Assembly: GCA_039707655.1 (NCBI GenBank)
Contig: CM077665.1
Span: forward strand, 445,531,531-445,595,530
Length of the DNA: 64,000 bases
From: Elymus sibiricus
Lineage: Eukaryota; Streptophyta; Magnoliopsida; Poales; Poaceae
Direction: 5' to 3'
Position numbers and translations under genes: made by a program. Below the pieces are notes generated by a model. It was not told where the DNA came from. It was given only the letters and a program-made list of their open reading frames with translations, and did not search any database. Positions 43,904 through 56,458 of this stretch are shown piece after piece. The stretch's first letter is position 1. Each line of letters starts with the position of its first letter.

Positions 43904-44870
43904 TCAATTAGGGGTCGTCCGCAAACCCCAAAGTACCGATGCAAACTCTTCAACCCAGGCTCCTGCATCATGCTCCAGATCTCTCATGAGGCGCGGTTTC
44001 AGCCCTTGCAGAATCATCCCATTCGCCTGTTCCACTTGGCCATTCGACTGCAGGTGAGCCACGGAGGCGTAATTGACCCGAGTGCCTTGCGTGTAGCAGA
44101 ACTCGTCCGAATCAAAGTTTGACCCATTATCATTGATGATATTATGAGGGACTCCGAATTTGAAGATGAATTGCTTGACAAACTTGACTGTAGTCGCTGA
44201 ATCCAGATTCTTGATAGGTTTAGCTTCTATCCACTTAGTGAACTTGTCCACTGCCACCAACAGATGAGTGAAACCACTCGACCCTATCCGGAGCGGTCCG
44301 ATCATGTCGAGTCCCCAGACAGCAAACGGCCAGGTGAGAGGGATCGTCTTTAACGTCAAGGCAGTCTTGTGCGACTGGTTCGCGTAGAACTGGCACCCGA
44401 CACACAACTCCATGATATCTTTCACCGCTTCATTGGCTCGTGGCCAATAGAAGCTTGCTATGAAAGCCTTGGCCACCAGTGTCTGAGAGGACACGTGATG
44501 GCTGTAGGTTCCCGAGTGAATCTCATGCAACACCTATTGCCCTTCCTCTGGGGATATCCAACATTGAGTGGCGCCAGTGGTGCTTTTCATATAGAATTGA
44601 AATCCCATCACTGTGAAAAGCCTTGGATAGACAGACAATCTGACGTGCTTCCTCCTCGTCCTTGGGGAGCTCTTGCCGGAGCAAATACGTTATGTAAGGC
44701 TCGGTCCACTTGGAGATGATTACTAGTACTTCGTGGATCAGGTCCACCACTGCTGGGACATAAATTTCAGTCGGATCGGATGGAACGGCCTGCTGCGGGG
44801 GCTCCTCTGTAAAAGGATATTTTTTGAAGGTTGGGGCACACAGGTGTTCTAGGAACACATCTTTCGGCAC
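43904..44870 (-). pseudogene. Gypsy A integrase region
   Basis: The 44870-44523 segment (TEPYITYLLRQELPKDEEEA) is the linker between RNase H and integrase. The 44533-43904 segment has the zinc-binding start (HEIHSGTYSHHVSSQTL; CVGCQFYANQ) and the DDE core: WGLDMIGPLRIGSSGFTHLL, IINDNGSNFDSDEF and HLQSNGQVEQANGMI. Two frames are needed and a frame break lies near 44530. The frame ends at 43904; C-terminal pieces may continue toward 43300. This enzyme would insert the cDNA. Confidence 0.85.
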
Positions 44871-44924
44871 CGCTTACCGAGTGGAGCCGATCTTTTCCAA
44901 GTCATCTGCCGCCTGATTCTTGAT

Positions 44925-45389
44925 TCAAGGAATGTGATGCAACTCCAGGCCTTCAAAGTTCTTCTCTAACTTCCTGACGGCATTGCAGTAGCCTGTCATC
45001 ACTAGGCTCCGAATGTCCCATTCTTTCATAACTTGAGTTGCAACAAGGTCCGAGTCACCGTAGACCATCAACCGGCGGACGCCGAGTGAGATGGCCATAC
45101 GTAAACCATACAGGAGGGCTTCGTACTCGGCCTCGTTGTTGGACGAATCAAAATGGATCTGAAGCACATAGCTTAGACGATCTCCTTTAGGGGAAACAAG
45201 GACCACTCCATCCCCCGAGCCGCGGAGCATCTTGGACCCATCGAATAACATGGTCCAGTGCCCGGGGAGGTCCAGGACCGGCTGTTCTTGTTCAGTCCAC
45301 TCGGCCAGGAAATCCACTAGAGCTTGAGATTTAATTGCTTTCTTGGCTTCAAACTTGATCTCCAAAGGAAGGATCACCCATTTTGCCAC
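44925..45389 (-). pseudogene. Gypsy A RNase H domain
   Basis: WTMLFDGSKMLRGSGDGVVL (first catalytic Asp), NNEAEYEALLYGLRMAISLG (Glu) and LMVYGDSDLVATQVMKEW (Asp) give the retroviral-type RNase H core. It is separated from the RT frame by a stop and frame break at about 45390-45490. Confidence 0.88.
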
Positions 45390-45491
45390 TCAACCGGTAG
45401 CGTCTCTGTTCTTAAGAATCTCCGACAGGGGAGCGTCGCTAATCACCATGACTGAGTGATCTTGGAAGTAGTGAACCACCTTCTTCACAGT

Positions 45492-46619
45492 CTAGTAAAT
45501 ACCATAGACAAGCTTCTGGTAGTATGGGTACCTCTGTTTGGAAGGGGTCAAAACCTCAGATCTGTAATAGACGGGGCATTGAAAATTGAAAGCTTTTCCT
45601 TGTTCTTCGTGTTCCACAGTGAGCACGGTGCTGACCACCTGATTTGTGGCTGCAATGTACAAGAGTAGAGGCTCTCGGCTGCCCGGAGCAGCTAACACTG
45701 GCTGGGTGGAAAGCAAAGCCTTAAGTTCTTGGAACGCATCTTGCGCTTCATTCGTCCACTCAAACTTGTCAGATTTCTTCATCAATCGGTAAAGAGGCAA
45801 AGCCTTGTCGCCGAGTCTTGAGATGAATCTACTGAGAGCTGCAAGGCAACCCGTGAGTCTTTGCACATCGTGGAGACACTCGGGATACTTCATTCGGATG
45901 ATGGCGCCGAGCTTGTCGGGATTAGCATCGATCCCGCGTTCAGAAATGAGGAAACCGAGTAACTTGCCAGCAGGGACCCCGAATGTGCACTTGGCAGAGT
46001 TGAGTTTAATTCCGAAGCACCATAGGTCCGTGAAGGTTTCGGCGAGGTCAGTTAGGAGGTCAGAACCTTGCCGTGACTTGACCACGATGTCATCCATGTA
46101 TGCCTCCATGTTCCGACTGATTTGCTCCTGTAAGCATTTCTGTATCGTGCCCTGGAAAGTAGCTCCGGTGTTTTTAAGGCCGAATGGCATAGTGATATAG
46201 CAGAAACACCCGAATGGGGTGATGAAGGCCGTTTTTATTTCATCAGGACCATACAATTGGAGCTGGTGGTACCCGGAGTACGCATCCAGGAACGACAGGC
46301 GTTCACATCCGGCGGTGGAACCTACTAGATGGTCTATGCGAGGTAATGGAAAATGATCCTTCAGGCGGGCCCGATTGAGGTGCTTGAAGTCGATACACAT
46401 CCGGAGAGACTTGTCCTTCTTCGGCACCAAGATAGGATTGGCGAGCCACTCGGAGTGGTACACCTCTCGGATGAACTCAACAGCTAGGAGCCGAGCGACC
46501 TCTTCACCAATGGCCTTACGTTTCTGAAGGGAGGAAAGTCGAAGGTGTTCTTTGACGGGCTTCACCTTCGGGTCGACATGGAGTCGGTGCTCAGCCAGCT
46601 CCCTGGTAACACCCGACAT
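45492..46619 (-). pseudogene. Gypsy A reverse transcriptase
   Basis: A 375-codon open stretch. Motifs in order: EHLRLSSLQKRKAIGEEVAR, WLANPILVPKKDKSLRMCID, PLPRIDHLV, RLSFLDAYSGYHQLQL (catalytic Asp), CYITMPFGLKNTGATFQ, YMDDIVVKSR (YMDD active site), SERGIDANPDKLGAI and WTNEAQDAFQELK. The domain itself is intact, but the upstream and downstream parts of the polyprotein are in other frames, so no full polyprotein can be made. Confidence 0.92.
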
Positions 46620-46986
46620 GTCAGAGGGTTTCCATGGGAAGATGTCCTAGTTGTCACGAAGGAACTGGATGAGCTCGCTTTCCTATTTGTCGCCAAGTGA
46701 GGTGGAGATATTGGTCGGAGTAGCACTCGGATCAGACGGATGGACGTGAACAGGCTTTGCCTCTCCGACCGACTGAAAAGCGGACTCAGTGGCTGGTTTC
46801 TTTGACCTGAGCAAGTCGGAGGAGTCCATCGTCTTCTTGTACTCGTCAAGCTCGTCGATTGCTATCTGCTCGTCGACGATCTTAGAGCCCTGCTGGAGGC
46901 ACTCTTCGGCGATCCTCCGATTGCCGTGACCATGATCACACCTCTCGGACCTGGCATCTTAAGTTTAAGATACACACGTAGCATGG

Positions 46987-47304
46987 TCAGGCCTTGAAAC
47001 ATGCGTAGGCGGGCCTACCCAAGATGGCATGGTACGCACTGCGGAAGTCTACCACTTCGAAGGTTAGATGCTCCTTCCGGTAGTTCTTATCTCTGCCGAA
47101 GATGACGTTGAGGGTGATCTGACCGAGTGACCTTGCTTTCTTTCCGGGGATTACCCCGTTAAATTGCATGTTGCTCTTTCTCAGTCGGGACAACGGGATG
47201 TCCATCGCACACAACGTGTCAGCGTAAATGACGTTGAGTCTGCTGCCGCCGTCCATGAGGACTTTACGCAGTCGGACCCCGTTAATAGCTGGATCAACCA
47301 CCAA
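46987..47304 (-). pseudogene. Gypsy A aspartic protease
   Basis: KVLMDGGSRLNVIYADTL contains the active-site D-G-G motif (DGG in place of DTG or DSG, usual in this lineage), followed by SLGQITLNVIFG and AYHAILGRPAYACFKA. It lies between gag and RT as expected. Flanking frames are interrupted. Confidence 0.88.
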
Positions 47305-47350
47305 CGCTAGCCGCCCGGGGGTCGGGATATGGGCTGGGTGATCCGACTAG

Positions 47351-49606
47351 TCAAAAGTTACAGGGGTCTTGGCCCAATCCAAATATTTGGTGACAGTCGG
47401 AACTGCCATATTGATCTCTCGATTTATCACTTTCAGTTGGCTTTTGCTCTTGACGACAGCGAAAACCATGAGGATACCCGGAGGCGTTTGCTCTCTCTTC
47501 ATCGTCGTCCCTCTTGTCCTCAGAAGGCTCTTCTCGCATCTCCTGCCTGAGCAGACGACACTCCCGAGTGGTATGCTTCGGCAGAATCAAGTTGCCATCC
47601 TGACCCCTCTTGGTATGGATCTTGCAAGGCTGGTCCAAGATGTCGCCCTAAGAGCTGCTCTTTTTCTTGGCCGCCCAGTCTTTCTTCTGCTTCTTCTTGC
47701 CCTTGCATTATCCGGGCACTGCTGCTGCCTCTGCCTTGCCGGAGGACTCGATTTTCCTATTTTGCTTCTTTCTGCTGTTGCCACCCGACCGAGGGACTTC
47801 AGCAATGCGGCTCTTGCTGTTTCTCAACCGGTCTTCTTCCTCGCCATTGGCGTACCGACTGGCGATCTCCATGACCCGAATGAGAGTCATGAATTCAGAT
47901 CGACCGAACTTTAAGATAAGCTCGCAGTACATCAAGCCTGCCTTGAAGGCGCATATGGCCTAATGCTTCATTACATTATCTACTGTGTTGTGTAGGGTGG
48001 TCCATCGCTGGTCCGCCCAGCCGCTTGTCAGTGCCCTCGAACGTCTTGACGAACACTCAGGCCAGGTCCTCCCAGCTATATATACTGCCGGCGGGCAGTG
48101 GATTTAAGCCACACCCTCACTGAACCTTCCAGCATGAGGGGCAGGTGCTTCATCGCGACGAAGTCGTTGCCGCCACCAATCTGAACTGCCACTCGGTAGT
48201 CTTCTAACCAAGTCTCTGGCTTTGACTCGCCATTGAACTTGCCTATCCCAGTCGCCAACCTGTAGTTGGGTGGGATCTCAGCTTCCTGAATGTATCTATC
48301 GAAACACTCGAGGCCTGAGACACCACGACCACTCGATCGCTCTCTGCTAGCTCTATCCCTGTCGACCATGCCCTGTGCGATGATTGACCTGGCATTCAGG
48401 GGAGGTGCTCGAAATTCTTCATCTGTGTAATCTTTCCACCGAATGGGGGCCGTGATGCCGGTCGTCCTCGTAATGCCGCCTGTCGCCATAAAAGCGATGC
48501 CTGTATTACACATCCCTCAGAGGGGCATCCGAGTGTGACGATGGTAATCTCGTCTTTAGTCTCCGTATAGGTCTATTGGGGGGGAGAACGCCTGTGCCTC
48601 CCAGGTGCGAGTGGGCTGTGAGCCGACTGCACCGTATCCGCCCGGACTGACTTGTTGTGGATGCGATTGTGTGACTGTGACACTATCAAATTCTACTCCA
48701 TGACAGTATTCAGAAGTGTTTGAATCTGTTGGATGCCTTCTCCAGCTGCCGAATCAGACGGCTGAATGGAATCAGTGATCCGAGTAGCGGAGCCAAATTC
48801 TGCAGCGGAGTGCGCATCACATGAATGTTTCGTGGACGGTCGTTCAGAAACAACCGCTTGCAATGCCGGCTGGAGCTAGGCTGCTCCCGAGCCGCGCCGT
48901 CGTCGAGTGACTTCTGGAGCCGCAAGAGTCGTTCGCGCTCGGCCAGGGTGGCCAGGCACGTGGCCTCCAGGGCGATCGCCTCTAGGGTCGTCCCGGCAAT
49001 GGGGGTGAGCAGAGCATGCTCGTTCCTATGACTGAGCTCCTCCCACTGCTCCCGAGAGAGAGAGGCTGGGGGATGTCGAGGTCGTCGACGTTGTCATCGT
49101 GGCCATTCCCGATATGCCTGCGGGAGGTCCCATCATCGAACCCAGGAGGACCTCCGTTTGGTCCTGCCATTAGAACCTCCACAGCAGGTTCGCTACACTT
49201 GCACTCGGACTCGTCGGAGGAGTCGCCGTGCAAGGAAGAAAACAAGTCGAGGGTGGGCTCATCGGTGTCGAGTGTAGCCACCTGCTCCACTGTGGACTGA
49301 AGAGCCACAACATGCTTGATCCATCGCTGAAGCTGTGAGCATCCAGAGTGCTTGCGATGGCGTCCAACCGAAAGAAACGGTGCCGCATTGTACGGGACTG
49401 ACGGCTGGCGGAGAAGGACTCCAAATGAAGATGCACGAAAATGTGTTGCACCGTGGGCGGGCAGCGCATCCGTGTCCAGTGGAGCGTCCTGCAGCCATGC
49501 CGAATCGTCGGCGATGAAGCTGAGGGAACCGAACAAGATCTCTCCGCCGAGAGTCATCATGATGAATGGGAAATCACCGCCTGCGTCGAAAGTCGCTAGA
49601 CGCTCT
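47351..49606 (-). pseudogene. Gypsy A gag, several frames
   Basis: The central gag domain is at 48513-48076 (GLECFDRYIQEAEIPPNYRL; GESKPETWLEDYRVAVQIGG; KHLPLMLEGSVRVWLKSTAR), typical of plant Gypsy gag. A zinc-knuckle-like patch CKIHTKRGQDGN...HTTREC lies at 47638-47560. The N-terminal region upstream (49610-48980) is open with acidic and Gly/Pro-rich text but has no known domain. Frames change near 48700 and 48000-47900. Confidence 0.75.
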
Positions 49607-49624
49607 GCCCCATGGTGGGCGCCA
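49607..49624 (-). other. Gypsy A primer-binding site
   Basis: Two bases inside the 5' LTR on the element strand is TGGCGCCCACCATGGGGC, a tRNA 3'-end-like sequence starting with TGG as expected. The exact primer tRNA is not identified. Confidence 0.7.
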
Positions 49625-49626
49625 AA

Positions 49627-50189
49627 TGTCATGGGAATGATCCTGACAATGAGTACGGGGGGGGGGGGGGGGGTATGAGTGAAGGGCGGAGCGTAGCTAC
49701 GGCGCAGGTGTCTCACTCGAATTCAGCGAGTTTGGGCCCCTCTCGAAGAGGTAAAGACCCTACGTCTCGTGCCCGGAGGCTTGTGTTTTTTCTAGGGGGT
49801 GTCGGATTACACTGAGTGCTTAACCCTTGTCCAGTAGCTTTGGGGTGGCTTATATAGAGTGTGCCAGGACCTGCTGAGCATCATTACAAGGGCCATTAAT
49901 GCGAGTAACTACATGCGTTACTAGAAATTACAGCCCTAACTACGGACGTTACAGGTAACAGTAGCCCTCGGCCCTTGGAGCTCCCACATCGCCCACGTCT
50001 CTTCTCTGTCCGAGTGAAGGAGTCTGGTTGACTGGAGGGAGGACGCCCGAGTGACTTGATGCATCCGAGTGGACCCTAGTCTGCCATCCGTGTGCTGCTG
50101 CAGTCCTGAGACTTTATCATCTGTGTGGGGGCCTATGTGGGCCTCAAATGTCTAGTCGGTGACCCTACCACTAGCAGGTGACCTCATCA
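49627..50189 (-). repeat. Gypsy A 5' LTR
   Basis: 563 bp, TGATGAGG...CATGACA on the element strand. A run of 17 G on the plus strand (49657-49673) replaces six G in the other LTR. Confidence 0.93.
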
Positions 50190-50289
50190 ATGACAACACA
50201 AAATGTTTGGGTTTCTAGAGTTAAATTTACTATCCAAGAATCTCCTCCAGAGAGATCCTTCCCTAGCTATATATATCTCTTGACCCAAG
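50190..50289 (-). pseudogene. Minus-strand LINE, middle fragment
   Basis: On the minus strand this reads REGSLWRRFLDSKFNSRNPN up to the Gypsy A insertion and continues across it in phase to ASQFWESVIWAM at 37040. The fragment is bounded on the right by the solo LTR at 50290. Confidence 0.8.
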
Positions 50290-51824
50290 TGTGGGATCGA
50301 GAAGAGACGTCTAGAGGGGGGTGAATAGACTACTTGACAAATTAAAAACCTAGCCTTTTCCCAATTTTAATGGTTGGCAGATTTTAGCAATTCTAACAAG
50401 TCTAGTGCACCCTACACATGCTAGTCAACAAGTATAGCAGCGGAAAGTAAAGACAAGCATATGTAAGAAGGAGTAGAGATAGGAAGATCAAACGCAATAG
50501 ATGACACAAAGATTTTTCCCATGGTTCCGATAGGTGGTGCTATCCTACGTCCACGCTGATGGAGACTTCAACCCACGGAGGGTAGCGGTCGCGAGAGTCC
50601 ACGGAGGGCTCCACCTGTTGGGTCCACAAAGTAGCAACCTCGTCTATTCCATCACAACCTCCGTCCACGAAGGACTAGCCTCACTATGTGTAGATCTTCA
50701 CGAAGTAGGCGATCTCCTTGCCCGTACAAACTTCTTGGTTCAGCTCCACAACACGAAGAAGGAGGCTCCCAAGCGACACCTAACCAATCTAGGAGGCACC
50801 ACCCTCTAAACGGTAATAGATGTGGTAACAATGATGAACTCCTTGCTCTTGTGCTTCAAAAGATAGTCTCCTCAACACACAATCACTCTCTCGCAGATTT
50901 GGCTTAGTAGAAGATGTCGATTGGGTGGAAAGCAACTTGGGGAGGCTAGAAATCAAGATTCATATGGTTGGAGTGGAAGGTCTTGATCTCAACACATGAG
51001 CATGTGGTTCTCTCTCAGAAAAATGGATGGGGCAAGTGTAAGTGTGGTCTGAGTGCTTCCTCTGCGAGTGAGAGGAGGTGGAGGGGTATATATAGGCATC
51101 TCCAAAAATCCAACCGTTACAACATTATTGTCCAACTCGGTGAAACTAGTCCAAAAACTCGGTTGTACCGACTAGTACAAAATGTGGCAACTTTAGGCTT
51201 TTCGGTGAGACCGATATATGAATCTCGGTGGTACCGATTCTTGAAAACAGCTAACAGAGAGTTGGTCCAAAAACTCGGTTGGTCCGATTCTCAAAACTCG
51301 ATGGTACCGATTCATGAAAATGGCTAACCAGAGAGTTGATCCAAAACTCGGTTGGTCCGATTCTCATAACTTGGTGGTACCGAGATGCTAGGGTTTGGCT
51401 TAGGATGTGTGTGAGGCAAAACTTGGTAGGGCCGAATGGAAATAGTTGGTGGCACCGATTTTGGATATTTGGTTTTGGACAGAATATTTGTGGGAGAATT
51501 TCATGTATATTTTTGGTGGCTAATCGCTAAGCACTTGAGCAACAAGATCATCATAGACACCTCATCCCTTTTTTATAGTATTGGCTTTCCTATGGACTCA
51601 AAGTGATTTCTCACAAACTATAAAATGTAGAGTCTTCAAGCTTGTTGATTTTGCCAATCCCATTCCATTTCTTCTTCTTCTCTCCTTGGGGATTGTCCAC
51701 ACATTCCATGGCCAATCTTCTCTGTGGACTTTATCTGTACCAAACTAGGTAAAACTATTAGTCCAAGAGACAATGTATGTTGTCATGAATTATCAAAACC
51801 TCCAAGGGAGCAAATGTGCTTTCA
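50290..51824 (-). mobile_element. Solo LTR (1,535 bp) with CCAAG target duplication
   Basis: On the minus strand it begins TGAAAGCACATTTGCTCCC and ends CCCACA (TG...CA). The 5-bp repeat ccaag flanks it at 50285-50289 and 51825-51829. No internal domain or second LTR is present. The start resembles a common Triticeae Copia LTR (from memory). It sits within the minus-strand LINE and removing it rejoins the ORF2 coding text. The plus-strand frames in it are not genes. Confidence 0.9.
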
Positions 51825-53370
51825 CCAAGAACCAATCAAACACACATTCATGTCTTGGAGGTTCAAAACACCCATGCCACCAAACTCTTTTTCATGCAAA
51901 TGGAAGGCTAATTAGCTAGATGAATCTTATGGCTCCCTTCACTATCACTCGACAGGCAGTTGGTCATATGTGAGTTGATAAGCCGAAGGGCCCACTTGGG
52001 AAATTTGATAAAGGACAGTAAGTAAAGGGGAATACTAGCTAAGCAAGACCTGATCAAAGTGTTCTTTCCTAGGAAGGACAACAATTTGCCCCTCCACCCA
52101 GCTATTCTGGCCAAGATCTTATCTACGAGGAACTGCAAATCCTCTCTACTCAGCTTGTTATAGTGTAAGGGCACACCCAAATACTTTATTGGAAAATCAC
52201 CCAGGACACATTGAAAATTTTCTACCAAAGGATTTAACTCTTTAGAGGTCATGTTAATATGAATCAGAGCACTTTTATGGCAGTTAATTCTCATCTTCAA
52301 AACCTGCTCAAAGCAGGTAAGAATCCACTTCAAGTTCAGAGAAACTCTACAATCATTTTGCAGGAAGGTGAGGGTGTCATCAGCATACTGAAGACACATC
52401 ACCCCTCCTTCCACTAAATTAGGACACAACCCACTAATTAACCCAGCTCTGCTACCCTTAATCATCATTCTAGAGAACATATCTACAACTAGATTGAATA
52501 GCAAGGGAGAAAAAGGACCCCCCTGTCTCAATCCTTTCCTAGTGAGAAAAAAATCACTTTCTATACCATTTAGTTTCACTCCAACAGAGCCCTGTTCTGT
52601 CAGACTTTTAACCCAACCAATCCATTTACTTCCAAAACCTCTTAGGGCCAAGACCTCATACACAAAATCCAAATTGACTTTATCATAAGCTTTCTCATAA
52701 TCAGCTTTAAAAACGAAACCTTTGCTACCAGATGAGTGTACTGCATGAACAATTTCATGAGCAGTCACCACACTTTCCAGTATATACCTCCCCCTAATGA
52801 AAGCTAATTGGCAGTTAGATATTAATCTACTGATAATCATAGCTAATCTATTAGTAAGAACTTTGGAGAAGATCTTAAAACTACAATTAAGGAGGCTAAT
52901 AGGTACGAATTTGTTTATAGTTCTAGCATCATTCTTCTTTGTAATAAGAGTAATCATAGCAAAATACAATCTAAATATATCTAGATCCCCTCAAACTAGG
53001 TATCAAAAATCTTAATCAAGTCCCCTTTCACAATGTCCCAGAACTCCTGGAAGAACCTGAAAGGAAGCCCATCAGGCCCAGGGGCTCCATCTGAGTAAGA
53101 CCCAAATACAACATCTCTAATCTCTTTCTCAGAAAACCTAGCTTCTAGATTAGCATTTTCCTAATCAGTTACTTTCTCCACAGCAGACAAAAAATCCTCC
53201 TTAAGATTAATGTCAGGTCTGGGTTACCATTCAAACAATTTTTTATAATAGTCTACAACAATTTTCTGCATCCCTGTATGATCAGAGACAGGTCCCTCGG
53301 ACCCTTATAGAACATGAATAGTTTTCTTCCTTCTCCTTTGGTTAGCCACAACATTAAAGTAAGCAGTATT
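51825..53370 (-). pseudogene. Minus-strand LINE, reverse transcriptase part
   Basis: A 353-codon open stretch (52969-51908) has RT motifs: FVPISLLNCSFKIFSKVLTN, FIRGRYILESVV, GFVFKADYEKAYDKVNLDFV, KGLRQGGPFSPLLFNLVVDM and CLQYADDTLTFLQND (YADD active site), then FPIKYLGVPLHY. Upstream (53370-52970) lies TAYFNVVANQRRRKKTIHVL and PGPDGLPFRFF, with in-frame stops. The 5' part of the LINE is cut off by Gypsy B at 53371. The 3' part continues at 50289 and 37049. It is the most complete RT core in the LINE copies here. Confidence 0.92.
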
Positions 53371-54888
53371 TGATGACCCACAAGTATAGGGGATCAATCG
53401 TAGTCCTTTCGATAAGTAAGAGTGTCGAACCCAACGAGGAGCAGAAGGAAATGATAAGTAGTTTTCAGCAAGGTATTCTCTACAAGTGCTGTAAGTAACG
53501 ATGGTAGATAGTTTTGTAGCAAGATAAATCGTAACAAGTGACAAGTAACAATAGTAGCAAAGGTGCAGCAAGGTAGCCCAATCCTTTTTGTAGCAAAGGA
53601 CAGGCCTGTAAGTACTCCTATATTAAGCAAGCGCTCCCGAGGACACATGGGAATTATGTCTAGTGATGTTCATCATGTTGGGTTGATTCACGTTCGCTAC
53701 TTTGATAATTTGATATGTGGGTGGACCGGTGCTAAGGTGCTGTTCTTACTTGAACTAACAACCTACTTATGATTACCCCCTCTTGCAAGCATCCGCTATT
53801 ACGAAAGAAGAATTAAGATAAATCTAACCATAGCATGAAACATGTGGATCCAAATCAGCCCCTTATGAAGCAACGCATAAACTGGGGTTTAAGCTTCTGT
53901 CACTCTAGCAACCCATCATCTACTTGTTACTCCACAATGACTTCCCTTAGGCCCATAGCATGGTGAAGTGTCATGTAGTCGACGTTCACATGACACCACT
54001 AAGAGAAGTAACACCATACATATCATCAAAATATCGAACGAATACCAACTTCACATGATAACTTATAACCAGACTTCTCCCATGTCCTCAGGAACAATAG
54101 TAACTACTCAAACCTCATCAACATGTTCAAGATCAGAGGGGCAATAATAATAATTAAGGATCTGAACATAATATCTTCCACCAAGCAATCCAACAAGCAT
54201 CAACTACAGGATGTAATCAACACAACTAGTAACCCACAGGTACCAATCTGAGGTTTTGGGACAAAGATTGAATACAAGAGATGAACTAGGGTTGGAGATG
54301 AGATGGTGCGGATGAAGATGTTGATGAAGATTGGTCCTCCCACGAAGGAGGAAGCGCTGGTGATGACGATGGCTCCGATCTCCCCCTCCCGGAGAGGGAT
54401 TTTCCCGGCAGAATCTGACCCCCGGAGTGCAAAAGGGCCTCTGCCCAGGTTTCCGCCTCGAGACGGTGGTGCTTCATCCCCAAAGGTTTCTTATGATTTT
54501 TTCTAGGGTAAAACACACCATATAGGAGGAGAGGGGCCTCGGGAGGCCAGCCAGGGCCCCACATGCCATCAGGGCGCGACCTGGGGGGGAGCCGTGCCCT
54601 GTTGGCTTGTGCCTGGCTGGTGGCCCCCTCTGGTATATTTTTGGCCCATAAATTCACATATATTCAATGCAATTTCCTAGTGAAGTTTCAGGTCATTTGG
54701 AGTCTGGTGATTTTTCTGCCTTTTTCTCGGTTTCCGGTCCAGAATTCCAGTTTCCAGATAATTCCCTCTTTGTGATGTACCTTGCTTATTCAGAGAGAAA
54801 GGGCATAAGAATTGTATGATAATAGGGAATAATGGACAAGAATAATGTAAATATGAATAGGAGATCATGGTGCAAAATGGACGTATCA
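53371..54888 (-). repeat. Gypsy B 3' LTR (complete)
   Basis: 1,518 bp, from TGATACGTCC at 54888 to GGGTCATCA at 53371 on the element strand. A polypurine tract (54889-54901, element strand agcttgggggagt) precedes it. It is nearly identical to the right copy up to position 54515 or so. Confidence 0.92.
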
Positions 54889-54901
54889 ACTCCCCCAAGC
54901 T

Positions 54902-56458
54902 TAGACCTCGCTTGTCCTCAAGCGAAAGCAGAACTCGAGAATAATGACCACATGATTTGAGAAAGAGGTGTCGATAAAAATAGAATACGGACATGAGATC
55001 ATCATGCATATCATTATAGCAGCAAGCATTTCATCATATAACTTCTCATAATCAAGTAACGATCTATTCACAATTATCGAAGTATGAAGCATAAACCCTA
55101 TTGACAACAAACAAACAATGCTTTTAGTCATGGTGATAATCCTCATTCATCATATTCAAGAGAAGAGTCTATATAAGAGCTTTCATTGTAGCAAACCCAC
55201 ATACTCAACTATCATTTAGTCATTTATGATTGTTGACACTCATTGCATATTTCTTTGGAGCTAATGTTTTTGCCGGACACATAGGAAGATAGGGGCATCA
55301 TTCGCCACCCAACTCATTTACCTCAAGGATAATGTCAACAATAATGAATCATGGTTTCTTACATTCAACTGGATATATATACTTGGATCTTACCTCAACA
55401 TGTGATGCTTACCACTAGAGTTTATATCTTAGAAGAAGAATGGATATTGATGACTCTTGAATAAAGGTAAGAACTTTATGAGAGTGAAATATAGGCCCTT
55501 CGCAGAGGGAAGCAGAGGTTGTCATGCGCTTTTATTTGGTTAGATGTGCAATCTCTTAATGTAAAGGAATTCACTTTATATTTCCCCTTGTGATAGCGAA
55601 CTTTATTATGCACTCTGTCGCTTTTATTTCTTCACCATCACAAGATCATACAAAGCTTATTTTCCTTTTCAATAAAAGATCATACATGATTAGAGGCAAT
55701 CTTTATTGCTTATGCACCGATGAAAACTTACTTGAAGGATCTTATTCAATCCCTAGGTAGGTAAGGTGGACTCTTACAAAAAAGAAACTGGGTTCAAGGG
55801 GTTATGGATGCACAAGTAGTATCTCTACTTGGTGTATAAATTTTGGCTAGCAAAAGTTCTAAAGGAAGCATCACATGTTAAAGGATCCATGTCTATATAA
55901 CTTCTATGCAAATGTAAGCAATCATGACCATTAGGCTGTCTTCCATGTCCAACTTCAACACTTGATCATTATTTAATATTTGGTGAGGGTTCGTAATCAT
56001 AGATGATGTCCAAGATCATATATTTGTATGTGAATCTTCTCCTCTCTATCATGATCTTGCATAGATTATAACAATGACTAAGGCTATGCTTGTTCTATTC
56101 CCAAAAATTTTCATAGTTCATACTTTCTTTTTATGTGAAGTCATTACTTCCCATGGGATAAGCATATGATCTTTGCTATTCTCTTTATTGTCTTGCTATG
56201 ATCATTGGTGCAAGCGAGTAAAGCACACGAACTCAACTAATCTTTATTATATAACTCTCACACTCGATTACAAGGATAGGTAGAACTCAAAGCAAAATTC
56301 TAAGCAAAGCAAATCTAAAACTTTATTTCTCTAAACCACTGAATAGCTAAAGATCAAACTAAAATAAAAGATGATGGTGAAAAAGTGATGGTGATACGAT
56401 ACCGGGGCACCTCCCCAAGGCTTGGAACAAGCTAGAGGTTGTGCCCATACCCATGTAC
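54902..56458 (-). other. Gypsy B non-coding region between accessory ORF and 3' LTR
   Basis: About 1.5 kb without a convincing ORF on either strand. AT-rich on the whole. This is the usual long 3' untranslated part of this type of element. Confidence 0.5.

Larger units (their letters stand above)
37050..50189 (-). mobile_element. Gypsy LTR retrotransposon A (13,140 bp) with antisense gene
   Basis: LTRs lie at 37050-37632 and 49627-50189, flanked by the 5-bp duplication atgac (37045-37049 and 50190-50194). On the minus strand the order is LTR, primer-binding site, gag, protease, reverse transcriptase, RNase H, integrase, then a 200-bp-class tandem repeat and a gene on the opposite strand, polypurine tract and LTR. 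Protease-RT-integrase order makes it Gypsy. The LTRs differ by an indel of about 30 bp, a G-run expansion and point changes, so it is not very recent. All pol frames are damaged. Confidence 0.95.

Noticed and set aside
48825..49815. Plus-strand frames in the gag leader and LTR of Gypsy A
   Set aside because: They overlap gag and LTR sequence and show no domain or exon structure.
50534..51327. Plus-strand frames in the solo LTR
   Set aside because: LTR sequence; the translations match nothing and the boundaries are set by TG...CA and the CCAAG duplication.
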